Of a stretch of 64,000 nucleotides of DNA, positions 10,394-20,636 are shown one piece after another. This DNA comes from Isoetes taiwanensis. Its lineage: Eukaryota; Streptophyta; Lycopodiopsida; Isoetales; Isoetaceae. The DNA lies in contig JAJEKV010000031.1 in NCBI GenBank assembly GCA_021234155.1, forward strand, positions 8,694,748-8,758,747, in the 5' to 3' direction. The notes beneath the pieces are model-generated. The model saw only the letters and a program-made list of their open reading frames with translations, was not told where the DNA came from and made no database searches. Position numbers and translations under genes: made by a program. Numbering within the stretch: position 1 is the first letter of the stretch; every line of letters begins with the position of its first letter.

Positions 10394-10934
10394 TCACTGT
10401 CGATGCGCTAAAAAGGTATGACATCCGCGGGCATTGGATCTGCAATGGGATGTCGCACCATCGTTCGGGTTGAATCTCCAAATGTGTGCTGGATTAAATT
10501 CCCTGTGGTTGAACAAGACGGCATCTCCCGTGCAAACCTTCAGCCGTCTAATGTCCAGCAGCAGCTTGTGTGATATTCCCAACGGATAATACTGAGCTAG
10601 ACGCTCCATTTTCTGTGCCCCTCTCTGAGAAATCCTGATCTGATCATCTGGATCGAGGTTTGGGGAGTCGACCATATCTTCGTCTCCTTCGTCATCTGAC
10701 TCCTCCCGTGTGGTGTCATCATCCCCATCTTTGTTTTTTGGTGGACTTTTTTGTGTATGAACCACAACATTCCCCACTGCAGAGTGTTGTAGAGTCTTCA
10801 GCACAGTAGAAGTGAAGCTCCCCGTATTGAACAGTTTTTCCCTGACTCTGGAAATCTCCATACCAAGCTCCCTGGATGTTAGGGTTCCGGCCTCCTTCAT
10901 CCCTTCCAGATCCTTCCACCCAAGGTTCTGACAA
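10394..10934 (-). CDS. Unrecognised acidic protein exon
   Basis: A long minus-strand open frame reads TSRELGMEISRVREKLFNTG, then KNKDGDDDTTREESDDEGDE, then QRGAQKMERLAQYYPLGISH and LLLDIRRLKVCTGDAVLFNH. The acidic middle and flanking structured segments look like genuine coding sequence. The frame upstream, to 10934, is open with SEPWVEGSGRDEGG in a neighbouring frame. It probably belongs to the same gene as the blocks at 8.1-9.7 kb, separated from them by the palindrome-rich interval. No family is recognised. Confidence 0.45.
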
Positions 10935-11006
10935 TTTAAAGGCGCCGGCCTTTTTTCTAAGTGCCCTTAGCCTTGCTCATGGAAGAGTGAGAATAATTTG
11001 AAACCG

Positions 11007-11520
11007 CTAATTTTTGGTGCGATAGAACTTACTCTTCCGGCAGTCCTCGACATGTAGTGTTAAATGCTTCGACCGGGCGCAGACGGAGAGCACAACACCG
11101 ATTTTCTTGTACTTGTCTCCTGAGCTCTTCTTGTCCCTTTGGTGTAGAAACAGATCTTTCTCTTCCCACTTGTCGATACCTCGACATACCACCAAGAATC
11201 TGCCATTTGTTTCAAGAAGCTCGGTCTCGGTCCCTCGATGACGAAGAATGGAGTTCGCCGATCACCGGTGAGTCCGAGGTGAATGCCGCAAGAAGAACGG
11301 ATGGATCGCTTAAGGTATTCCGACAAAAGAAAAACCTCGAGAGCTCACCCGGGTGTTTGTCTTCTTCTTCTTGTTTTTGGGTAAGCATCCCCTCCCAAGG
11401 CCAGCTTCTTGGGCGGAGTCATTTCTATATGCCCTCTCATCCTCTTCTGGACGACTCAGAAATTAAGTTTCCTCCGCTTGTGAGTTTTAGGACTGCATGT
11501 AAAAAGATCGGGCGTGTTCT
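11007..11520 (-). CDS. Unrecognised exon(s), 5' part of the minus-strand gene
   Basis: Protein-like blocks occur in adjoining frames: TPPKKLALGGDAYPKTRRRR (about 11425-11360), EYLKRSIRSSCGIHLGLTGD.. with RRTPFFVIEGPRPSFLKQMA (about 11325-11205), and KYKKIGVVLSVCARSKHLTL.. (about 11110-11030). The frame changes imply frameshifts or short introns. Direction and spacing fit an upstream part of the gene at 8.1-10.9 kb. No function can be assigned. Confidence 0.35.
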
Positions 11521-11747
11521 TTAATTTGAAGTTAAGGACATGCAATCATTTATGAAAAAAGCGGGCTAAAGTACAAAGACGGCCGGCTTTAGCCCGCCCA
11601 AACACTATTTCAAATTGAATCACATCAAGGGACTAAGTGAGTGGAGCGTAGTTTATCTTCCCCGCGGCATTGGGGAACTCGAGGTCGGAGGGGATCATCG
11701 ACCGTGAGCGACTTCCGAATGGCGCCATGACGCTGTAAGCCGCTAAT

Positions 11748-12030
11748 GTGGCGCCTTTGCATATGTGTGTTTTTCCCCGACCGCGGGCCCTATTGCAAGC
11801 AGTTGAATTGATCGATGAGCACGGAGCTAAGGTAGGAAGCGGAGAGGAGCCGCCAGACAATCGGAACTCTACATCAAGCGCCATGGAAAGGGGATACGCG
11901 AGAATCGCAGCGGGATACGAAAGTAATAGATGCGAATACACTCTTGAAGAGACCGGCCGTAAGAAGCAAAGACTCGGGTGAGGCTGCGGGATCCGTGGAT
12001 ACTGATGGCCCAAGGAATTACCGCGAAGAA
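11748..12030 (+). CDS. Possible plus-strand exon, unrecognised
   Basis: The plus strand reads AVELIDEHGAKVGSGEEPPD, then RGYARIAAGYESNRCEYTLE, and after a one-base shift near 11975 GEAAGSVDTDGPRNYREEE, ending at a plausible donor (GAG|GTGAGT). The composition is coding-like, but a minus-strand frame is also open here. Low confidence. Confidence 0.3.
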
Positions 12031-12229
12031 GAGGTGAGTTTCGAGAGATGCCTATGTTATTTCGCTTGTAGAACATGCCGTATGTGTTTAAATAATGGAA
12101 CTGGCGATAAGCTCGACGGATTCGGAGCTTTCCTTGTCCAAAGATTTCTCGGCTTCGAGATGATTTACTCTCTAGGTTGAGAGATGCTCGGCAAGGAAAC
12201 ATTGAATCGGGGTAAAGAACAGCCCGCTT

Positions 12230-13520
12230 TAGGTCCGTTTTTCCATGGACTGCTTACTTGGAATGTTGTACATAGATCGGGCTAGGACTAAGGCCCGTGA
12301 GATGCGGTTCAAATGCATCCTCTTGTAGTTAGTCTGAGGGGCCTCCACTGTCCGAACCACTCCTCTTCGCAATATTCGAGGAAGATGGTTCAAGGAGAGT
12401 GGCTTTCGCAGGCTAGAGGCACTTGGGACTAAAAAAGGGGAGAATAGAAAGTGCAAGACTTGTGTAGAGAATGCAAGCCTTGGCTTCCTCTGTGGTTTCC
12501 CCAGTGGTTAGTTGTAGAGGCCTCCCACCCGGTCAAGGCCCCTCCCCGCACTATTCGACGAAGATGGTTCAAGGAGAGTGACTCGACTTCGGGCCGAGGC
12601 CACCGCTACCGCATTACCGTGAGAATTGGTCGGGCTAAGGGATTCTCGACTTGCGAAGTCGAGAATGCTTGGCTTCTGTCTACATTCTCAACTCGCAAGT
12701 CGAGAATGCCTTGGCCATCCGTAACTCCTAAGCAGTACACATGGAGTCGGGTTGGGTAAGGCATTCCCGACTCATGAGCCGAGAATGCATACAAAGAAGC
12801 TCGTGGAATGCATGCATTCTCGCGACCACACACGCAGAGAATTGGGTTGCTAAGAGTTGGCCCCAGACAAAAAACACTTCCCTTCGCAATGTCCGAGGAA
12901 GATAGAAGGAGAGTGTTTAAGACCGCCCTGTGCCAGCTCTAGAGTGCACTTGAGTTGAGCGTTTTCTCACGAAATGAGAAAGCAGCCGTTACTCCGTGGT
13001 TAGTCGCCGAGGCCTCCACCCAATCGGGAGCCCATCCCCTTCGCAATATTCGTAAGATGGTTCGAAGGAGACGGCCTTTGATTGGGTAGAGGCCACCGCG
13101 AATCACAATAATGTAGAGAATTGGGTTGCCCGCAGAATAGATTCAAAACCACTTCCCTCAAGAATGTCCGAGGAAGATAGAAGGAGAGTGGTTGAGACTG
13201 CCCCGCAGCCAGCCTCGAAAGTGCACTAGAGTCACGGCGTTTTCACCACGAAGTCGGTGAAAGCGCCAAAGACTCAGCTGGTTAGTCGCCGAGGCCTCCA
13301 CCTCCGCCGGAGCCAGCCCTCTTCGCAATATTCGATGAGCATGGTTCGAAGGAGAGTGGCTCGATCGGTGGAGGCACCTGCGACTGCACAAAGAGCCATT
13401 GGCAGGGTATCACATTCTCGACTCACGAGTCGAGAAGGCTGCAGCAGGGTTCTAAAGAATGTGAAGACATTGGGTAGCTGTGCAATCCCGAATCGCGAGT
13501 CGAGAATCCCTCAACCTGCC
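12230..13520. repeat. Degenerate tandem repeat array with palindromes
   Basis: A unit containing GCCGAGGCCTCCACC, CTTCGCAATATTCG and GAAGATGGTTC(G)AAGGAGAGTGG recurs about six times, near 12340, 12500, 12880, 13010, 13150 and 13300. The first copy is partly diverged. Between the units lie palindromes: ATTCTCGACTT..AAGTCGAGAAT at 12642-12666, and related forms at 12683-12708, 12761-12788, 13415-13436 and about 13484-13508. Two further hairpins use other arms (TTTTCTCACGAAATGAGAAA near 12962; TTTCACC..GGTGAAA near 13242). Confidence 0.75.
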
Positions 13521-13559
13521 AACAGTCCAGAGTGTACACTCCCTCTCACACTAACCCCA

Positions 13560-14125
13560 AAATCTGCTCTATGTGTAGTTTTTTGCTGTCTTTTTTGCAA
13601 AAAAACAACACTTAAACACCACCCATAGTAATGTTCCGAAAATGCTAGAAAACACGTGTAGTTTTTTAGTGTTGTTTTTTACACATAAAAGACGTGTAGT
13701 TTTTATGCGTGGTTTTTGGAAAAAAACAACACATAGTTTTTATGTGTAGTTTTCACCGTGTAAAACAACCTGTAAATTCTATGTGTGGTTTAGAGAAAAA
13801 CAACGTGTGTTTTTCAGTAAAAACAACATGGTTTCAAGTGTGGTATTCACCTATAAACAATGCATGATCTTCATGGTCTTTCTGTGTTGTTTTTTTTTTT
13901 AGTGTTGTTTCTAGTGTAACTAGACATTGTTTATTTTCAATATAAGACACGTTGTTTTCGATATTATAACATGTGGAAAACTAATATTACTACAATAAAA
14001 AAGAAAAACTACATGGCATGTCCACACATTGAAAAAACAAAAAAAAACATTGTTTTCATGCGTCGAAACTAAAATTACAACACTATAAAAAAATTACTAC
14101 AGGTCATGTCCACGTAGGCTTTTGA
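13560..14125. repeat. Short GTGTAGTTTTT / AAAAACAACAC repeat region
   Basis: Variants of TGTGTAGTTTTT and its near-complement AAAAACAACAC alternate about a dozen times. The last 150 bases also hold two copies of CTACA.GGCATGTCCAC-like text (14012 and 14098). Such clustered inverted motifs resemble subterminal repeats of DNA transposons, but no matching element end is visible. Confidence 0.55.
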
Positions 14126-14429
14126 TTTTCTTCACCTTATGGGAATCGAACCCAAACAAGTCCTTTCAGGCAATAACAATGAAATAGAATGTCTACAAAA
14201 GCATGGGCTAGCATTATCTACTAAAAAATGAGAAGCCACTTACAATAATAGTGAACATGTATTTAATTGGTAACCTAATCTGCAAAAAATGCATATCAGT
14301 CTAACTGAGCTCCTTTTATCAGTATGTCAACATGCTGCTTTTAGATTTGTTCCATGCTCAAAGCCACGGTTTCCTATTCCATGTCACCAATGGCTTATTA
14401 GGACAATATTTCATAAAAGGGAAAGAAGG

Positions 14430-15445
14430 GATATAGTAAAACCTGCCATCCAAGTTCTGTAAACCGTCTTCTTTTCTCTTCCAAGGTTGGGGTATCATGA
14501 ATACCTAAAAGTGGGCAACCTCCAGTCTGAAAAATGAGCCGACTTCAGCAACATGGCATTGTTTTTAATACCAATAAAAGTTACAATATATTTGTGAAGA
14601 GCAGTCAAATCTGGAACATAAAGAGTCTATATGAATCTAAGATCTCTAATGCACAATTACCTCAAAATTGATAATCATTTGCCTTCCAAAAGGATCATAA
14701 GATAATATCTGGAACCAAAAGCACCAAAAAGGAAAAGGAGATACTGAGCAAAAATTGCTATAAAATGTGTATAGGAATGATATATCAATCACCTGCTCAT
14801 AAATTACAAATGCAGCAGTGTTGAACTTTATCAATTATGCTAACCTTACCTGATCAAGCTGAGCCTGCTCATACATAGAATTCATCCTGGTGATATCTCG
14901 CAAAAGGAAGGAGCTTGTAATGGTCACTTTTTACTTCTCCTTTATCTGTGAAAGTAACATTCAGCTATTAAGGGTATGTTTTAATCCTACCATGTATATT
15001 AACTTTTCTCATTTCAAATGTACCAAATTAATACTTCATGGCAACATCACGCAGCCATTCCATCTAACATGTTACATTGCAAATTAAACAGCCTCTAAAC
15101 AAATCTCGCATCACTCTTTTTGGTGAGAGCCAATGCCAAACTTGTTGGTCATGTGTGAAAACAATGAACTTCATTCTTGATTCCTAGGACAAACAAACAT
15201 TTCCTGGCCCATTTGGACTTCATTTCTTAGAATCAAACTTATGGTAGAACGTATCAAATAATAAAAGCAATCTAGCCATCTGGGCACATCAGTTCCATAT
15301 TTTGTTAGCTCTTTCTTTTGTTAGCCTTTCTTAAACGTGTGTGAGAGAACTTACAACCTGCCTGGCAAAATGGATGCTAACGCCCTAACCTTGCTTCCTA
15401 ATGGAGCAAGTGATGCAATGAGAGCAGCTTTCCTACTCGTAACCT
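14430..15445 (-). pseudogene. Leucine carboxyl methyltransferase (LCMT1-like) gene fragment
   Basis: LCMT1 methylates the C-terminal leucine of the PP2A catalytic subunit. Exon-like blocks, minus strand, in order: VTSRKAALIASLAPLGSK (about 15443-15390); KGEVKSDHYKLLP, then after a one-base shift LLRDITRMNSMYEQAQLDQ (about 14955-14850); KFNTAAFVIYEQ (about 14825-14790); ILSYDPFGRQMIINFE (about 14710-14665) with AG and GT borders; CPLLGIHDTPTLEEKRRRF ending TELGWQ before a GT (about 14520-14443). The order and the YEQ..DPFGRQMIINFES..CPLLG..PTLE signature match the LCMT1 C-terminal half. The block with the conserved ECV-type motif, expected between LDQ and KFNTAA, is missing and a frameshift is present, so this is a captured or decayed fragment. 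The family is assigned from memory of its motifs. Confidence 0.7.
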
Positions 15446-15589
15446 GATATTTTTAAACATTTAGGATTACTTAACTCAAAAAACTCATAACCATCCTAAA
15501 CTATAGCCAGAATGCCATACCTCTAAGAAGTCAAACTTCACGTACAAAAATGGTGCTTTCCCTTCCTTCTATATAATAAACATAACAAG

Positions 15590-16420
15590 CTCATACAATA
15601 ACACGCATAAATAACAATCTGAAATTTCCATGGATATACCTGGAGTTGAGAAAAAGTTGTTTCGAATCCAGCCCCAAGAGATAACATATGTTCCTTGTAA
15701 GATCTGTTTCTTGCATGATGTATCCGATGCCAGAAATTGCGAGATCAGGCGTATGATAGCATCCATCGTGCCCTTCAATCGAACGTAAAATCTCATCAGC
15801 ACACACAGGGAACTATAATAACATTGAAAAGCTGTGAGAAGCCAGTGGCCTGCACCTGCAAAAGGGTTTAAAAGATCAAAAAAAGTCAAAGAGTTATTGA
15901 TCGGCCTTGCTGCTAAACAGAGAAAAATAGAGGACAAAACTTTTGTCAAATCGTCCCTCCAGTTTTAAAAAAACTGGCAAGTACTTCTTCAGGTCAGAGC
16001 AGCGCCATCGCCAGAGCAGCGCCAAGAAGAAGCCAGGCATGTCGGAAACCAGAAAACTGTCTCTGTTGGAGGGCAAAATAAAAACAAGATCATGATTAGA
16101 AATTTGAGGCAGGGGAGACAATTGAGCATACTAACCTGGAAATATGGGATTAACTTACGAAAGAGCCATTCTCGTGTCTGGCGCCATGGCCGACCTCTGC
16201 TTCGATTCGTCATAGACAACAGGATGCTCAGTGCATTTCATAGCAAACTGTTTAAGCCAGATATAATCCTTTCCTGTGCTAAATGTCGGCCTCTGCCATA
16301 GCCGAGCTTTGAGCAACAGACGCCATAGCTTGTAGAACCCTAAGTGAAAATGTGGACCTCCATGGCCGGCCGCCATATCCACCGCGAGCGCCAACATCGA
16401 GCGCCAAATAACCATTCAAA
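15590..16420 (-). other. Exon-like minus-strand sequences, unrecognised
   Basis: A clean exon candidate runs from an acceptor (TTATTATAG) near 15807 to a donor (AACTCCAG|GTATATCC) near 15640. It reads FPVCADEILRSIEGHDGCYH and then TPDLAISGIGYIMQETDLTR. A second protein-like block, STGKDYIWLKQFAMKCTEHP, lies near 16310-16250, ending at a GTAAG donor. They lie upstream of the LCMT1-like blocks on the same strand and could belong to the same captured gene or to another. I cannot identify them. Confidence 0.4.
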
Positions 16421-18300
16421 TTTTTTTCCTATTCTTCCAAGGTCAAGAAAATGATTTGCCAATTGCCATGTCATCATATTTTCAAAAAACTATCACCATA
16501 TTTTCAAGTAAAACTTGGAATAATACCCCAGGGTTTGAAATTGGGGAATTCATCCCTAAAAATATCAGCAATTCAAAAAAAAATTGAACGAAAAAAATTC
16601 CGGATTTTCGAGATACTACACTATACACTATAAATTTATGTATTTTCGGTAGCCTTAAATATAAGTAGGCATTCTTACTAGTTACGTCTAATTCTAATTT
16701 CGGACCCTGTACCCCATGGATACCCCAATGATTTGTTAAGAGCCAAACAAGAATCGTAAGTTTAAGTTTACATGATATTCTTCTAGACCAAGTCCTCATA
16801 ATGTGTGTTTGGCATAATAATGTCGCATGCGCGACAATTTGGGGCAAGTCTTTTTTATGTGTGCATTATTACGTTCCCTAGAGCAGGCAATGCCAATTTG
16901 CCCAAATGTAGGCTCATTATTAATGCTGATGAAGAGTTGAATAATGTGTTGGCACACACTTGTAAAACACGATATCATCATCTCCTTGATGTCTCATCTC
17001 GCATATGCATGCAAATCATGGATCCAAAGAAATGGCATGTCACCATGGAGTACATAAATGCTTATTCATCGTGTGACATGGCACACCACCCAAGGAAATA
17101 CCATGTCACCAGGAAGAAATATGTTTTGTTAAGGTGAGCGCCAAGATACCAGTTTTCCACTCTTCAAGGTTGGTTATTGTAGGCATTGCACTCATGAAGA
17201 AGGAAGTAGTTTGTTATTATAAGAAATAAGTGACCTCAATCGGTTGAATATGACAAACCCACGGTGTTCTCCCCAATTTACTTGTTCGTACCTACAATTG
17301 AAGAAAGCCTTCAGCGAAGTAATATTAACATTATTTAAATTTTCAAGCATGATAAAGCTTAAAAAATAGCCATCCTCGTAGTCAATGCTTCCAATGTAAG
17401 TGGACAAGTGGTCATGCATTTCAGGTGCATGTCTTTCTCCGCAATTACAATTCCTAAATCCACAATGCTTCAATTTTAAAATTGTACATTGGGGTGAACC
17501 AATTAACAGTGAACCAACATGTCACCCATCTATGAACCAACATGGGGTGAACCAACTAAGTGTGATGGGCAGCATAATGATTGGGTGATACGCCCATCCC
17601 CACTCAAAGTGAACAAAATGAGCACAAATCTGAAGAGAGTTCACGATGGCATGTTGGAACTGGAAGCAGAAGTTCCGTTGAAGATATGGACACACACAAT
17701 GAACATAGCAGGAATCCTATGGATGAGAAAAGACAGGTGCAAATCTTGTTCCACTTGGTACACGGCGTAAAAACAACAAATTTCCTGCCTCGGATCAGAT
17801 GCCGCTACAAAACTGATGTTAAAATCCAACAACATGCCATTCCTAACAATGAACCAGAAGGCAAGGATGGGTTGATAGCATTTCTCATGGGAGCCTAGGT
17901 GACATGTTGGAGCCTGCATGGCATGTTTGAACTACCTTGGCATGTTTGAGCTACCTTGGCATGTTGAAAAACTCGAGATAACAGTGTGCAGATCTTGTTT
18001 TGTCTCAGGGAAGTGCACTGACCAAATTTTCTTCCAACTTTGAACCCGATTTACTCAGACATCCCAGATCCAAATCGAGCCAAGTTTTCTTCCACATGTC
18101 AACACAACTTTTCTCTTGTTGTTCCTCCAAAAATCATTTGAAAAAGATAAGCACAACTCGAGATATCATTTTGCTTTAGGGATCCTAATGTAGTTGATGC
18201 CTTTTTGCATAATTTTGCATAAAGATTGGTTGCCTTAAGCAACCTGAAGGTTCTAACACACCATATCCATATCAAACCATGCGTCCTAAGTGCAAAAGAC
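16421..18300. other. No gene recognised
   Basis: AT-rich sequence with only short frames. The 110-codon frame at 16805-17137 (+) has no family resemblance I know. At 17895-17965 a few units of the CATGTTGGAGCCTAGG-type minisatellite appear, 1.6 kb before the main array. Confidence 0.4.
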
Positions 18301-18308
18301 CAAAACTC

Positions 18309-18370
18309 GACCTCCAAAATGTAAACCCTTCAACAACCTAGCAACTCATAAGGTTTACATTTTGGAGGCC
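18309..18370. repeat. Hairpin, 17-bp perfect stem
   Basis: CCTCCAAAATGTAAACC (18311-18327) pairs with GGTTTACATTTTGGAGG (18352-18368) around a 24-base loop. A second, related hairpin lies about 326 bases downstream. Confidence 0.8.
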
Positions 18371-18634
18371 GAAACGTGGTCCTTTTCATGGATAACTCGA
18401 TGCACCATCTTTAAACATGCATGCAGAGTCATGCCAACTGAAAAAATGGGGTTCAGATCTATCGGTCATCCAGAATATCCCAAACAATGTCTTCCTACTG
18501 CAAAAGTGGCTCTTGACTTCTAATTGCCACAGCAGGAGGAGAATAGATCCAAACCCCATTTCTTCAGTTCATATTGCTTCGCGTCTTCAACTGCAACCTC
18601 TCGACCATGTCCCAAGTGCAAACCACCAGAACTC

Positions 18635-18697
18635 GACCTCCATAACGTAAACCCTTCAATAAACCTAGCATCACACAGGGTTTACGTTTCGGAGGCC
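18635..18697. repeat. Second copy of the hairpin, 16/18 paired
   Basis: CCTCCATAACGTAAACCC (18637-18654) pairs with GGGTTTACGTTTCGGAGG (18678-18695), with two mismatches. Both hairpins share the lead-in ACTCGACCTCC and loop text CCTTCAA.AACCTAGCA. At one stem position T:A in the first copy has become C:G here, so pairing is kept. Confidence 0.75.
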
Positions 18698-19520
18698 ATA
18701 TCCTAGTCAGATTCGACCAGGATCTTGCACAATGTCATCTCGTAGAGGGAGGGTGTTGATGCCAGAAGATGGACCCTTAAAACCTTCCGAAAGCAGCTCG
18801 CCCTAAAAGTCCTCTCTCGAAGGCCACTGGCCACAGACGGCAACCGCCCCACCTCGGAAGTGTGAACTGCTCGCCAATGGACTCGAAACGCCGACATTAC
18901 CCCGGGGACCAAGTTTCATGGGCGTAAGACCACCCTTCTCCAAAAGTGCCAAAGTAGCTCATGTCCAACACGTTTGTAGTCAATTGGCCAAGGAGGTGGC
19001 TGCGGAATACTGCCATGTAGAGGGTTCGTGTTTCTTTCGTTGCCAAAAATGACCGTGTAACTTGGTCCCTAGGGTAATTTCGCCATTCCGGAGGACATGG
19101 CGAAGTCGAATCTCTATTCCGGAGCCTTTGTACTACCCGAACGACAAAACACTTGGGTTTCTACACGGTCAACCGCATGACGCTTCGCGGTTTGATAAGT
19201 TCTCCCGGACCGATCTTGGAGTTTTTTGAACCTGCTCGAAGCAGGTTACTTGAACAGCAGATTCAACGGTTGGATAGCGAAACCGAGCTCCGGGAGAGGG
19301 GGCATTAGCATTTTCCCTCCTGGAGGAGCGCTGGCAGGAAAGGCTGCATCGGGAGTCTTTCTAAGGTCCGTCTCTTGAGTCCCACTCTCTCCCTCCGGTG
19401 AGGAAGTCACAAGAAAGTCCCCGGTCCGGTTCGACTTGGGGAAGGATGTCAGCGCTTTAAGTTCTTCAAGATCCCTCTATTCTATCCCTTGCCAAACTCC
19501 TCTACCAAAAATTCCACTTG
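18698..19520. other. No gene recognised
   Basis: GC-richer than its surroundings. Frames are short and no homology is recognised. A small hairpin, AACCTGCTcgaAGCAGGTT, lies at about 19229-19247. Confidence 0.4.
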
Positions 19521-20636
19521 GAGTGCCTAGGTGGCATGGTTGAGCCTAGGTGGCATGCCTGATCCACCTTGGCATGTTGGAGCCTAGGTGGCATGTTGGG
19601 GCCCACATAGCATGTTTGAGCCACCTTGGCATGTTTGAGCCTAGGTGGCATGTTGGAGCCTAGGTGGCATGTTTGAGCCACCTTGGCATGTTGGAGCCAC
19701 CTTGGCATGTTTGTGGCATGTTGGAGCCTAGGTGGCATGTTTGAGCCACCTTGGCATGTTTGAGCCACCTTGGAGCCTAGGTGGCATGTTTGAGCCACCT
19801 TGTCATGTTGGAGCCTAGGTGGCATGTTGGAGCCACCTTGTCATGTTGGAGCCTAGGTGGCATGTTGGAGCCACCTTGGCATGTTGGAGCCTAGGTGGCA
19901 TGTTGGAGCCCATGTGGCATGTTTGAGCCACCTTGGCATGTTTGAGCCTAGGTGGCATGTTGGAGCCTACGTGGCATGTTTGAGCCACCTTGGCATGTTT
20001 GAGCCTATAGAGGCATGTTGGAGCCTAGGTGGCATGTTTGAGCCACCTTGGCATGTTTGAGAATGTTGGAGCCTAGGTGGCATGTTTGAGCCACCTTGAC
20101 ATGTTGGAGCCACCTTGGCATGTTTGTGGCATGTTGGAGCCTAGGTGGCATGTTGGAGCCACCTTGGCATGTTTGAGCCACCTTGGAGCCTAGGTGGCAT
20201 GTTTGATCCACCTTGTCATGTTGGAGCCTAGGTGGCATGTTGGAGCCACCTTGGCATGTTAGAGCCTAGGTGGCATGTTGGAGTCCATGTGGCATGTTTG
20301 AGCCACCTTGGCATGTTTGAGCCTAGGTGGCATGTTGGAGCCTAGGTGGCATGTTTGAGCCACCTTGGCATGTTTGAGCCTATAGCGGCATGTTTGTGGC
20401 ATGTTGGAGCCTAGGTGGCATGTTGGAGCCACTTTGGCATGTTTGCGCCACCTTGGAGCCTAGGTGGCATGTTTGAGCCACCTTGTCATGTTGGAGCCTA
20501 GGTGGCATGTTGGAGCCACCTTGTCATGTTGGAGCCTAGGTGGCATGTTGGAGCCACCTTGGCATGTTGGAGCCTAGGTGGCATGTTGGAGCCCATGTGG
20601 CATGTTTGAGCCACCTTGGCATGTTTGAGCCTAGGT
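19521..20636. repeat. 1.1-kb minisatellite of alternating 19-bp units
   Basis: Two 19-bp units recur in various orders: CATGTTKGAGCCTAGGTGG and CATGTTTGAGCCACCTTGG. The ends of the two units are near-complements, so each neighbouring pair can fold as CCTAGGTGGC, an 8-base loop, then GCCACCTTGG. Higher-order copies are marked by CATGTTTGTGGCATG near 19707, 20118 and 20389. Open frames through it are a by-product of the period and are not called as genes. Confidence 0.9.

Noticed and set aside
11633-12202. A 189-codon minus-strand open frame
   Set aside because: The amino acid pattern looks random and a more coding-like frame lies on the plus strand. No supporting signal.
19229-19247. A transcription terminator-like hairpin (AACCTGCTcgaAGCAGGTT)
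   Set aside because: An isolated 8-bp stem with no T-run or gene context, and bacterial-type terminators are not expected here.
19521-20636. CRISPR-like array
   Set aside because: The repeats are directly adjacent with no unique spacers, no cas genes are present, and the sequence is eukaryotic.
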